Made by a program: the position numbers and the translations under genes
Shown here: positions 33,897 to 42,036 of the stretch, one piece after another
Layout of the letters: each line of letters begins with the position of its first letter
How positions within the stretch are numbered: position 1 is the stretch's first letter
The notes under the pieces: model-generated
The model's database searches: none
The model's input: the letters and a program-made list of their open reading frames with translations, nothing else
What the model was told of the DNA's origin: nothing
From: Novosphingobium lindaniclasticum LE124
GTDB taxonomy: Bacteria; Pseudomonadota; Alphaproteobacteria; Sphingomonadales; Sphingomonadaceae
NCBI RefSeq assembly: GCF_000445125.1
Contig: NZ_ATHL01000076.1
Coordinates: forward strand, 288,501 to 352,500
Length of the DNA: 64,000 nucleotides
Direction of reading: 5' to 3'

Positions 33897-34600
33897 TTCG
33901 TCCGCTCCACGCAGTACCGGAACGGAAACCGCCAATGGACGTTCGCGCGGCCGCCAAGGCCGGCGCGCGCGAGCAGACCGTCCCAGTCGTCGCGGCGAAA
34001 AGCGCGGGCGATGGACAGCGGGCCGTCGTGGCGCACGAAGGGATGCCAGCGCATGGCCGCCGACAGCAGCGTAAAGCCGTGATAGGCGATTGCATTGCGA
34101 TGCAGGTCGTTCACGAACCAGCCGAGTTCCGCCTTGCGCTCCATCCATCGCAGGAAGTCCACGATCCCGGCGTCGGACATATGGTGCGTGACCAGCGAAC
34201 TCACCACCAGGTCGACAGGCTCGTTCTGCGCCATCGCGAAGGCGTCGCCGGTCCTATAATCGATCGCCATGTCCGGCGCGGTCAGGCGGCGGGCGACCGG
34301 TTCGCTGCGCGGGTTGATGTCGAAGCCGATGAGCCGCACCACGCGGCCGCGGCGCCGGGCCCGACGGGCAAGCGAACGCAGCATGTCGCCCGCGCCGAAG
34401 CCGACATCGACTACGGTGAGCACACGCTGCGATGGTGTCGCGGCGAAGGCCCGGTCGAGGAAGGTCAATGTCGGCGGCCGGGCGAGCGTGACGGTGTTCA
34501 CTTTGGCCAGATCCTCGATGCAGGCGGCGAATTCCTCCGGCGTCACGGCATCGCCGTCCATCCATTCGGGCTCGGGGGATCGCTGGCGCAAGTCGGTCAT
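33890..34600 (-). CDS. SAM-dependent methyltransferase of the type III PKS operon
   Basis: The 236-residue protein has a class I methyltransferase fold: VLTVVDVGFGAGDMLRSLAR (motif I, about 60-80), RLIGFDINPRSEPVARR (motif II), DYRTGDAFAM, and VDLVVSSLVTHHMSD (motif IV). The start overlaps the PKS stop (ATGA at 34597-34600) and the end overlaps the flavoprotein start, so the genes are co-translated. In known phenolic-lipid clusters the methyltransferase O- or C-methylates the resorcinol or quinone ring; the same role is inferred here. Confidence 0.87.
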   Translation of the reverse strand: MTDLRQRSPEPEWMDGDAVTPEEFAACIEDLAKVNTVTLARPPTLTFLDRAFAATPSQRVLTVVDVGFGAGDMLRSLARRARRRGRVVRLIGFDINPRSEPVARRLTAPDMAIDYRTGDAFAMAQNEPVDLVVSSLVTHHMSDAGIVDFLRWMERKAELGWFVNDLHRNAIAYHGFTLLSAAMRWHPFVRHDGPLSIARAFRRDDWDGLLARAGLGGRANVHWRFPFRYCVERTKW

Positions 34601-35718
34601 GAGGGTGCCATCCTGAACCGGAAGGTTTCGGCGGCAAGGCCCGGCCCGAATGCCATGGCCATTCCCTGCCCTTGCGCTCTGTTCGCCCCGCCATTCGCAC
34701 TGCCACTCTTCCAGTCGTCGATCATGGCCGCGAGCACGAACATCAGCGTCGCCGACGACATGTTCCCGAAGCGGCGCAGCACCTCTCGCGAGGGGTGAAG
34801 CGCTTCAGGAGGAAGGTCGAGCGCGCGCTCCACCGCATCGAGGATCGTCCGGCCCCCGGCGTGGACGGCCCAGAGATCGTAGTGAGCCGGGGACACTCCG
34901 CGAAACAGGCCCCCTTCATCGTTGCTACTGCGTTGGGACCGCAGGGCGTTGGCGATGAAATTCGGCACTTGTCCGTCGAGGTGCATGTCGAAACCCTGGT
35001 CGCCGATCCGCCAGGTGATCGCCTCGCCGGAGCCGGGGATGGCAGCGCATCGAAAGTCCGTAAGTGCAATGCCCCGAGGCTCCGCCGTGACCAGCGCGGC
35101 CGCAGCACCGTCCCCGAACAGCAGCATCGAGAGCAGCTTCTCCAGATCCTGGGTGCGCTGGAAATGGATCGTGCAAAGCTCGAGGTTGACCACCAGCACA
35201 CGGGCCTCGGGCTCGGAGCGGACGATGTGATGCGCAAGCCGCAGGGCGTTAACAGCGGCATAGCAGCCCATGAAGCCCACGACCGTTCGCTCGACGGCAG
35301 GGTCGATCCCGGCTTGCGCGACGAGCAGCTGGTCCAGTCCGGGCGCGACGAAGCCGGTGCAGGATGCCAGCACGAGATGAGTCACGCCTTCCGCAGCGAT
35401 GTCGGGGCTGAGGGCGCGTACTGCCTGCAAGGCCAGAGCGGGAGCATCGCGCTCGTAGCGGATCATACGCTCGCCGGTCGTTGGCCAATCTCCCAGGCCA
35501 TAGAAGCGGTCACGATCGGTGATGCGGCCGTTGGGCAGAACTTCAGGCTCGATGAAGGAGAAGCGCCGCTCGATCCCGGAGCGGGCCACCATGCGATCGA
35601 ACAGCCGCGCATGGCCGGAATCCTGCAGGGAAGATCGCACGAAACCGACGAAAGCGTCATGGACCTGATGCGGCGGGACCGCCGTGCCAATGGCGTTGAT
35701 GTGCGCAGTGGCGGTCAT
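34597..35718 (-). CDS. Type III polyketide synthase (chalcone/stilbene synthase family)
   Basis: The 373-residue enzyme has the full type III PKS triad: Cys152 in VVGFMGCYAAVNALR, His286 in WAVHAGGRTILDAV and Asn319 in RRFGNMSSATLMFV. THLVLASCTGFVAPGLD and GMAMAFGPGLAAETFRF are further family marks. Such enzymes extend an acyl starter with malonyl-CoA and cyclise it to pyrones or resorcinols. It is preceded by a dedicated ketosynthase and acyl carrier protein and followed by methyltransferase and flavoprotein genes, all with overlaps. This suggests an ACP-bound fatty starter is made locally and handed to the PKS. Confidence 0.93.
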   Translation of the reverse strand: MTATAHINAIGTAVPPHQVHDAFVGFVRSSLQDSGHARLFDRMVARSGIERRFSFIEPEVLPNGRITDRDRFYGLGDWPTTGERMIRYERDAPALALQAVRALSPDIAAEGVTHLVLASCTGFVAPGLDQLLVAQAGIDPAVERTVVGFMGCYAAVNALRLAHHIVRSEPEARVLVVNLELCTIHFQRTQDLEKLLSMLLFGDGAAAALVTAEPRGIALTDFRCAAIPGSGEAITWRIGDQGFDMHLDGQVPNFIANALRSQRSSNDEGGLFRGVSPAHYDLWAVHAGGRTILDAVERALDLPPEALHPSREVLRRFGNMSSATLMFVLAAMIDDWKSGSANGGANRAQGQGMAMAFGPGLAAETFRFRMAPS

Positions 35719-36953
35719 GCGCTGCGTCTGCCTACGAGCACGGCGTTGAGCCCGCCGAACGCGAAACTGTTCGAGACCAGCACCCCGTTATCGATGGGGG
35801 TGGGGGTGGGCGCGAGCGCCAGCGGCAGGTCGCACTGCGGGTCGGTGCCGAGATAGCCCAGCACCGGCGGCGCCAGGCCCCGCGCGAGCGCTTCCATGCC
35901 GATGACGAACTCCATGGCAGCGGTGGCGCCGATCAGATGACCATGGGCGGACTTCGTGGCGATGACCGTATGGCGGGGTAGCGCCGAGCCGTAGACCGCC
36001 TCGAGCGCAGCGGCCTCCACCGGATCGTTGAGCCGGGTTCCCGTGCCGTGCGTGGAGACCAGCGCCGGTTCCTCTGGCGCGATCCCCGCGTCTTCATGGG
36101 CCATGCGGATGGCGGCTTCGATCCCGTTCAGGTCCGGCGCGGTCATGTCGGCGGCGTCGCTGGTGCTGCCGTAGCCGGCCAGCTCGCCCAGCACGCGGGC
36201 GCCCCGCGCCTTGGCATGTTCCTCGCTTTCCAGGACGACCATGGCCGCGCCTTCGCCCAGCACCATGCCCCGCCGATCCCGCGAGAACGGGCGGCAGGTA
36301 TCGTCGGCCATAACGCCGACCGAGTTCCAGGCGACCCAAGATCCCGGCGTCAAGCACGCTTCGCTGCCCCCCGCCAGCGCCACATCGACCCGGCCAGCGC
36401 GGATCATGTGCATCGCCTCGCCCAAGGCATGGGCGGAAGAGGCGCAGGCGCTGGAGATCGCGAAGGTCGGACCATGGCTTCCGACGAGCATCGCCAGATG
36501 GCTGGCGGGGGCCGACATCATCGAGGCGGGTATCGTCTGGGGGTGAACTTTTCCCAGCTTCCGCGCATAGAGGCGCTCGAACGCCTGATCGATCGTCGCA
36601 TTGCCGCCGCTGCCGCAGCCCACGAGGATGGCCTTGCGGCGTGCAAGCGAGGCATGGCCGCGCAGTCCGGCCGCCTCCACGGCTTCCAGCGCTGCGGTCA
36701 GAGCATAAAGCGAAAGCGGGTCGAGTTGCCCCATCGCCCGCAGATCCTCTGCGGCCAGCGCTTTCCGGCAGGCATCCACGTCCACCCAGGCGGCAGGGCC
36801 GTCGATGCGCCGGGCTGGAGCCTCGGTGGCGGGCTCATCGGCGAGCCGCCGGATCGCGCCCTTACCTGCCGCCATCCTTCGCCATGTTGCCGCAAGACCC
36901 ACTCCCAGGCCGCTGACGCAGCCATAGCCGGTCAGGACGACTTTCCGCCTCAT
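35715..36953 (-). CDS. Beta-ketoacyl-ACP synthase (FabF-like) of the type III PKS operon
   Basis: The 412-residue enzyme starts RRKVVLTGYGCVSGLG and has the Cys-His-His triad of elongating ketosynthases: Cys170 in FAISSACASSAHALGEA, His302 in VSTHGTGTRLND and His337 in KSAHGHLIGATAAM. LVSNSFAFGGLNAVL closes the fold. It lies between the ACP and type III PKS genes with four-base overlaps on both sides. A second ketosynthase dedicated to this operon would make or select the acyl starter. It is not the housekeeping fabF, to judge from context. Confidence 0.92.
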   Translation of the reverse strand: MRRKVVLTGYGCVSGLGVGLAATWRRMAAGKGAIRRLADEPATEAPARRIDGPAAWVDVDACRKALAAEDLRAMGQLDPLSLYALTAALEAVEAAGLRGHASLARRKAILVGCGSGGNATIDQAFERLYARKLGKVHPQTIPASMMSAPASHLAMLVGSHGPTFAISSACASSAHALGEAMHMIRAGRVDVALAGGSEACLTPGSWVAWNSVGVMADDTCRPFSRDRRGMVLGEGAAMVVLESEEHAKARGARVLGELAGYGSTSDAADMTAPDLNGIEAAIRMAHEDAGIAPEEPALVSTHGTGTRLNDPVEAAALEAVYGSALPRHTVIATKSAHGHLIGATAAMEFVIGMEALARGLAPPVLGYLGTDPQCDLPLALAPTPTPIDNGVLVSNSFAFGGLNAVLVGRRSA

Positions 36954-37186
36954 GAGGGCAGGAGTTGCCGCACGAGATCGACGAAGTCGGAGATGGTGGA
37001 GGCCGGATTTAATTGATCGGGATCGATTTCGACGCCGAACTTGTCCTCTATTGCAAACAGCGTGCTGGCAACGTCGAGCGAACCGATGTCGAGCTGTTCG
37101 AAAGTGGCATCCGGGCGCAGAGCGGCCGCGTCGAGGCCGGATTCCTCTGCAATCACCGCCAATATCGCTTCATTGGAAACCGTCAT
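36950..37186 (-). CDS. Acyl carrier protein of the type III PKS operon
   Basis: The 78-residue protein has ACP features: ILAVIAEESGLDAAALRPDA, then FEQLDIGSLDVASTLFAIED with the phosphopantetheine serine Ser36 (GSL instead of the usual DSL), and KFGVEIDPDQL. ATG at 37186 follows GGAAGGAGC. The same frame is open far upstream to 37705, but that part overlaps the cupredoxin-like gene and has no ACP character. It is the first biosynthetic gene of the operon and its stop overlaps the ketosynthase start. Confidence 0.9.
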   Translation of the reverse strand: MTVSNEAILAVIAEESGLDAAALRPDATFEQLDIGSLDVASTLFAIEDKFGVEIDPDQLNPASTISDFVDLVRQLLPS

Positions 37187-37251
37187 GCCGCTCCTTCCCC
37201 ATTTATGCACGTCCAACCTGTCGGTCGTGTCAGTGAACCGTGATCCTACCA

Positions 37252-37647
37252 TCATGCCCAGCGCCGCATGGCCGAAATGGGTACATGCCGGCCTGTACTC
37301 GCAGCGGTGGGTATGACGTGGATCGAGGCTGTCTGGTGGCCGACAAGCTCGATCCGTCCGCCGGCGACTTGCGAAGCGTCCGCAGGCGCGATCGCGGCGG
37401 CGGCGAGAAATTCGGCCGCGTTGAAGTCGTGACCGCCGGCGCCGCTGTCCTTCAGCATCAGAACGTGAGGCTTGCCCGCCACGAAGTCGATGTTCGAAGG
37501 CGTGAAGCCAGAATTCCACAGCGTTATGGCGACTCTCTGCGCATGGGGGAAATCCGTCGCGGCCGAAGCGGCGTGAGTCTCGATAGGGCGCGTCGCGGCG
37601 CAGGCGGAGAGAAGAGTGATCGAGGCCAGGGCGAGCAATGCCTTCAT
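37252..37647 (-). pseudogene. Cupredoxin-like lipoprotein, 3' end apparently frameshifted
   Basis: The N-terminus has a lipoprotein signal (MKALLALASITLLSACAATR, lipobox LSAC). A cupredoxin-like body follows (VAITLWNSGFTPSNIDFVAG, GGHDFNAAEF with a copper-ligand histidine). The frame as read ends STGRHVPISAMRRWA, without the second cluster of copper ligands. That cluster is present in another minus-strand frame as PACTHFGHAALGMM (about 37293-37262), and a third frame then gives ITVH and a stop near 37240. Restoring one base near 37305 and one near 37260 would rebuild a normal cupredoxin. Either the gene is decayed or the sequence has two single-base deletions. It lies 65 bases before the ACP gene on the same strand. 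Confidence 0.7.
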
Positions 37648-37713
37648 GACAATCCTCCATCACGGCCGAGAGGCTCGGCAGGCCTACGTTATCACGCCGC
37701 ATCAACCGCGTAC

Positions 37714-38009
37714 ATGGGATTGCGCAGTCCAGCGTTGCTCACTGCGAAGACGCGCGCCCGTCCCGGTATCCGGGTGGAGCGGATCAAGTCCCATGGCCAC
37801 ACGACGCCTCCCGAGCAGCCCTATGTGCAAGGCTGGGACGAACGGGTTCTGCTGCCGGCGAGGAGGCGGAACTGGAACTGCACGGTTTCGGTGGGCGGCG
37901 GCTTGGTCCCGGCGAAGGCCTGCTGATCCGGGCGGGCGCGGCGCACCGGGTGACCTATACGGCAGATCCGACCATCTGGCTCGCCATCCATCTGGGCGCA
38001 GAGGAATAG
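37714..38009 (+). pseudogene. Cupin-domain protein gene with frameshift
   Basis: From ATG 37714 the frame reads RIERIKSHG-type cupin sequence (GIRVERIKSHGHTTPPEQPY, VQGWDERVLLPA). It then degenerates into arginine-rich sequence. One frame over, the expected continuation is intact: GEEAELELHGFGGRRLGPGE, GLLIRAGAAHRVTYTADPTI and WLAIHLGAEE, ending with TAG at 38007-38009. A single missing base near 37857 explains this. Restored, the product is a roughly 98-residue single-domain cupin with metal-binding histidines in SHGH and AAHRV. It may be a pseudogene or a sequencing error. Two similar defects lie within 600 bases upstream. Confidence 0.7.
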
Positions 38010-38217
38010 GTGCTGCCCTCAAAGCCGGGCTGAAACGCGCCGTGCGGATCGCGGATTTCACCTCGCGCCCGGGATCATCGCCGTGCAAAGGGCATAGTCA
38101 AGGCCTGCAATGGTGTGTATGCGCGATCGGGATCCGGTGCCGATCGACGACGGAGCCGCCGAACCCGCGGCGCGTGGTCGTTTCCACACCATCCTCAGGA
38201 AAGCCCTTTCGCACTTC

Positions 38218-39240
38218 ATGGACGCCCCTCTCCCTTCGCTTACGGATCTCGGCTGGAGCCCGTTCTTCAGCAGTCAGGTGACGGAAGAGGAACTGCGCAC
38301 CACCTTGCCGGTCCGGGTCATGGCAGTCTATCGCGGCCTGGTTTCGGTCATGGGAGCGACGTTCGAAGGCCTGATCTCGTCGCGGCTCCCCGAACCGGGC
38401 GGGCCGGGATCGCGTGACCCCGAAGATCGCCCAGCCGTGGGGGACTGGCTGCTCGTCGGGCGCGAGGATCACGAGGCGCTGCGCCTCCTCCAGCGCGCCA
38501 GCCTGTTCAAGCGACCTGCGCCGGGCAACGACAGGCGCGTCCAGTTGATGGCTGCGAACGTCGATACGCTGTTCATCGTCACCTCCTGCAATCAGGATTT
38601 CAACATCCCGCGCCTGGAGCGCTACCTCGTGCTGGCGCGCGAAGTGGGCGTTCGGCCGGTGCTGATCCTGACCAAGATTGATCTGGCCGAAGATCCGGGC
38701 AGCTTCCGCCAGGCCGCGCTGGAGCTGCAGCCGGACCTCGAGATCGAGATGATCAATGCCAAGGATCCCCAAAGCGCGGCGCATCTTGCCGAGCGCTGCG
38801 CGCTGGGAGAGACGGTGGCGCTCATGGGATCGTCCGGTGTCGGCAAATCGACGCTGGTAAACACCTTGCGCGGATCGGACAGAATCGTCACCCAGGCCGT
38901 CCGCGAGCAGGACGGCAAGGGCCGCCATACGACCACGGTGCGCGAAATGCACCGGCTGGAGGGCGGCGGCTGGCTGATGGATACGCCGGGCATGCGCGAG
39001 TTCAAGCTGGCCGAAGTGGCGACCGGACTGGCGGAAGTGTTCGACGATATCGCGCTTCTCGCCCAGGAATGCCGCTTTTCCAACTGCGGCCACCAGCAGG
39101 AGCCCGGCTGCGCCATCCAGGCGGCCGTGAAAACGGGCACGCTCGACACCGAACGCCTGGAACGCTGGCGCAAACTTTCCGCCGAAGACCTGAGCAATAG
39201 CGCCGGCCTGCCCGAGCGGCGGGGGCGGGAGCGCAAGTGA
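38218..39240 (+). CDS. rsgA: Small-ribosomal-subunit biogenesis GTPase RsgA
   Basis: The 340-residue protein has the RsgA order. An N-terminal OB-like region (VMAVYRGLVSVMG, PAVGDWLLVGRED) is followed by the circularly permuted GTPase with VLILTKIDLAEDPGS (G4) before the P-loop GSSGVGKSTLVNTL (G1) and MDTPGMREF (G3). A C-terminal zinc knuckle C-x4-C-x-H-x5-C lies in CRFSNCGHQQEPGC. RsgA assists late 30S subunit maturation. The frame is open from ATG 38110, but the family begins near MDAPLPSLTDLGWSPFF, so 38218 is preferred. No operon partner is evident. Confidence 0.92.
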   Translation: MDAPLPSLTDLGWSPFFSSQVTEEELRTTLPVRVMAVYRGLVSVMGATFEGLISSRLPEPGGPGSRDPEDRPAVGDWLLVGREDHEALRLLQRASLFKRPAPGNDRRVQLMAANVDTLFIVTSCNQDFNIPRLERYLVLAREVGVRPVLILTKIDLAEDPGSFRQAALELQPDLEIEMINAKDPQSAAHLAERCALGETVALMGSSGVGKSTLVNTLRGSDRIVTQAVREQDGKGRHTTTVREMHRLEGGGWLMDTPGMREFKLAEVATGLAEVFDDIALLAQECRFSNCGHQQEPGCAIQAAVKTGTLDTERLERWRKLSAEDLSNSAGLPERRGRERK

Positions 39241-39315
39241 TCCTTTGGAAGATCGACGGGCTTCAGCCCCAGAGCTGACTTCGCTCGGGATGGATGTGGA
39301 CCGTTGCGAGCAGGC

Positions 39316-39606
39316 TCACGCGGCTCCGTTCACGACATGGATCTGCGCCGACGGCACCGGAGCAGACGCTCCTGCTTCCTCGGGCCGGCGACTGTCGGCA
39401 GAGGCGATGATGGCATCATGCTCCGCGAAGACACGCTCGATTTCGGCGCGCTTGTCGAAGATCATCCGCGCGACGCCCGCCGTCATGCCGCCTTCGTCTC
39501 CTACACGGCCCAAGACCGCAGCCAAGTCCTCCAGCGTCGCCTTCTCGGCCGTACCATGAAGCCCGCCCTTGGAATCACGATACGCGATGCATTCGTTTGC
39601 CACCAC
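39316..39606 (-). CDS. Small hypothetical protein (about 96 residues)
   Basis: The frame starts at tandem GTG codons (39606 or 39603) just after GAGGAGACTCG. The product (VANECIAYRDSKGGLHGTAE, LEDLAAVLGRVGDEGGMTAG, VARMIFDKRAEIERVFAEHD) is soluble, with no signal or membrane segment. I do not recognise the family. A GAAAC-N16-CATT element at 39656-39632 upstream resembles an EcfG promoter, as for the other small genes here. Confidence 0.6.
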   Translation of the reverse strand: MVANECIAYRDSKGGLHGTAEKATLEDLAAVLGRVGDEGGMTAGVARMIFDKRAEIERVFAEHDAIIASADSRRPEEAGASAPVPSAQIHVVNGAA

Positions 39607-39631
39607 CGAGTCTCCTCATCTTCCCTTGGAA

Positions 39632-39656
39632 AATGCTCGGCTCGGATCGAGGTTTC
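39632..39656 (-). promoter_or_regulatory. Candidate EcfG-type promoter before small protein
   Basis: On the minus strand GAAAC, 16 bases, CATT lies about 25 bases before the GTG start. It has one mismatch in each hexamer-like block relative to GGAAC-N16/17-CGTT. The spacing equals that of the element at 29135-29159. Confidence 0.35.
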
Positions 39657-39763
39657 AATTGCGCTATCGGGGTAGCGGTAAATAGACCTGGCGCATAAGC
39701 GCAAGCCGCCGGGATGCCCCGCCTTGCGCTGCCCCAGGGAAAGCGCAAGGCGAAGCGATCCGA

Positions 39764-41851
39764 TCAGAAGCGGAAGCCCAGCGTACCCATCACGTTGCGG
39801 GGCGCGCCCACGAAACAGTCACCGCGTGCCAGGCAAGAGGCGTAGAACTTGTTGTTCAGCAAGTTGGTGGCGTTGATCGAGAAGCGCCAGTTTTCCCAAG
39901 TCACTTCCGCCAGCGCATCGACGGTGGTGCGCGAGGGGGTGACGATCGACCAGAGCGAGTTGGTCGAAATGCTCTTGCCGGTATAGACGACACCCGCGCC
40001 GAGACGCAATTTCGCACCGTCCGAGACGCCGAAGGTCTTGGTGGACCATGCCGAGGCGATGTGGCGCGGCATGTAATCCAGGTTCGTGTTCACTTCCGAC
40101 TTCAGCTTGTTGTAGCCGTAGTTGAGCAGCAGCTCGAAATCGTCCGGCAGGGTGTAGCTGGCTTCCACCTCGACACCCTTGGTCTTCAGTTCGCCGGCCT
40201 GGGTCGTGGAGTTCTCCGAACCGTAGAGCACGCGGTTGCGCTCCTTGATGTCGAAAGCGGTGACGGTGACGAGCGTGTGCTGTTCCGGCTGCCACTTGAA
40301 GCCCAGTTCGAACTGCTTGCCCGTCTGCGGCTTGTAAGGGTCGCTCGGGATGCCGCCGGGGAGCTGGATCCTTCCGGCGATCGGCAGGAAGCTCTCGGTA
40401 TAGCTGAAGAAAGGCGAGAAACCGGAGACCAGTTCGCCGATGATGCCCGCCCGGAACGTGGTGGCCTTGTCCTTGCTTCCGGCCGACGACGTCACCCGGT
40501 CGCGACGGGCACCCAGAACCACCGAAACGCGGTCGAAGAAGCGGATCTGGTCCTGCACATAGATGCCCAACTGCTTCTGGCTGTCATAGCTGTAGGGACC
40601 GGACGGTGTATACGTCAGCAGGGCGTCGTAATCGATGTCGTAGAGATCGACCAATTCGGTCACACCGGTCGTATCGGCATAGCGCTTGCCGACCTTGTTC
40701 CAGCTGTAGTCCAGGCCGACCAGCAGCTTGTGCTCGATATTGGCGCCGGTGTTGAAGGTGAACTGGACGTTGTTGTCGGTCGAGAACACGTTCATCCGCG
40801 CATCGCTGGCATCCGCCGTCAGCTTGATGGTGCGGCCATCCGTGCCGTAGACCGAATAAGGGTCCAACGGATTCGTGTAGCTGTCGGCATAATGCGTGAA
40901 ATACTGGAGGTCGCTGTCGATGTAGCGGGCCTTCAGGCTCACGCGCACGTTGTCGGAGAACTTGTGGGTTATCGCGCCGCCGCCCTGGAGCGAGCGTCCG
41001 TTGTACCGGTCCCATCCTGCCTTGCCGACGAAAGTATAGCGATCGAGCCTGCCGCCCGGGTTGTTCGGGTTCGGCCGGAACGTGCCCACGATCGGCAGGA
41101 ACTGCGAGGTCGAACCGGTATCGTCCTCCTGGTACAGTCCGTTCAGCACGATATCGGTGTCGGGCGTGGGTTGCCAGCGGATCGACGGCGCGAACATCAC
41201 GCGGTCGTCGGGAACATGGTCCACATAGGTGTCGGCATCGCGCACGCGGGCGACGGCGCGGATCGCCAGATTGTCCGTGAGGGCGAGGTTGACGTCGCCC
41301 ATCGCTTCCTTGCGGTCGTAGCTGCCGTAGACCAGGTTCGCTTCCCCGCCGGTCTGGAAGGTCGGGGTCTTGGAAACGAGGTTGATGAGACCACCGATCG
41401 AACCTTGTCCATAGAGCACGGAAGCCGGGCCGCGAACGACTTCGACTTGCTCGAAATTGTAGGGATCGGACGTGATGCTGGCGTAGAACGAGAAGATGTC
41501 GCGCATGCCGTCACGGTATTGGAGCGCTTCGATGCCGCGGATGGTGAAGCCATCGAAGCGGGTGTCGCGGCCGTAGGGGTTGGCCAGCACGCCGGCGGCG
41601 TATTTCACGGTGTCGCTGATACTGATTGCACCCTGGGACACGAACTGGTCCGCCGTGATGACGGTGACCGGCTGCGGCACCTCGATCGGCGGCGTATCGG
41701 TCTTCGTGATGGCGCGCGAACCGGTGACGAGGATATCGCCGCTCGCGGCAGCATCCTCGGCCGCTTCGTCGGCGGCGAAAGCGACGGTTGGAACGGATGC
41801 CAGGGCGGCGATTGCGGCGCCGTTAAGCGCGAGTTTGCGGATGTGATTCAT
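39764..41851 (-). CDS. TonB-dependent siderophore-type receptor
   Basis: The 695-residue receptor has a signal peptide (ending VAFAAD, residue 28) and the siderophore-receptor plug: VPQPVTVITADQFVSQGAIS, ISDTVKYAAGVLANPYGRDT, FTIRGIEALQYRDGMRD and VEVVRGPASVLYGQGSIGGL. Barrel strands end in MGTLGFRF. Length and plug motifs match the ferrichrome/catecholate group (FhuA/FpvA-like) rather than the 900-residue carbohydrate receptors elsewhere in the window. Iron uptake is the likely role. No siderophore-reductase or permease gene is adjacent. It is transcribed in the same direction as the Svx gene, 185 bases downstream of it. Confidence 0.9.
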   Translation of the reverse strand: MNHIRKLALNGAAIAALASVPTVAFAADEAAEDAAASGDILVTGSRAITKTDTPPIEVPQPVTVITADQFVSQGAISISDTVKYAAGVLANPYGRDTRFDGFTIRGIEALQYRDGMRDIFSFYASITSDPYNFEQVEVVRGPASVLYGQGSIGGLINLVSKTPTFQTGGEANLVYGSYDRKEAMGDVNLALTDNLAIRAVARVRDADTYVDHVPDDRVMFAPSIRWQPTPDTDIVLNGLYQEDDTGSTSQFLPIVGTFRPNPNNPGGRLDRYTFVGKAGWDRYNGRSLQGGGAITHKFSDNVRVSLKARYIDSDLQYFTHYADSYTNPLDPYSVYGTDGRTIKLTADASDARMNVFSTDNNVQFTFNTGANIEHKLLVGLDYSWNKVGKRYADTTGVTELVDLYDIDYDALLTYTPSGPYSYDSQKQLGIYVQDQIRFFDRVSVVLGARRDRVTSSAGSKDKATTFRAGIIGELVSGFSPFFSYTESFLPIAGRIQLPGGIPSDPYKPQTGKQFELGFKWQPEQHTLVTVTAFDIKERNRVLYGSENSTTQAGELKTKGVEVEASYTLPDDFELLLNYGYNKLKSEVNTNLDYMPRHIASAWSTKTFGVSDGAKLRLGAGVVYTGKSISTNSLWSIVTPSRTTVDALAEVTWENWRFSINATNLLNNKFYASCLARGDCFVGAPRNVMGTLGFRF

Positions 41852-42036
41852 TGTGCGTTCCCTTGCCAGCCTCAGGCTCTTGGGGGCGCCTTAGTCGATA
41901 ATGCGAGACAGTCGCAATATCTCGAAAGGATTTCGGAGGAGCGTTGCGCTTTAGGCACACTCCTCGCTGCCGCAATGTGATGGCAAAAGCTGGGAGCACC
42001 CATTCCGGCGGCCGAAAATCGGGTTCAACCGTGCGG

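Noticed and set aside
36950..37705. Possible cupredoxin-ACP fusion read in one long frame
   Set aside because: The frame holds only the last part of the cupredoxin copper site, out of frame with its lipoprotein N-terminus, then the ACP with its own ribosome-binding site. Frameshifts explain it better than a fusion.
39764..41851. Siderophore-type receptor as part of the Svx/GH43 system
   Set aside because: It has a different receptor subfamily and length, no GTATAC box, and a 185-base gap. It is more likely an independent iron-uptake gene.
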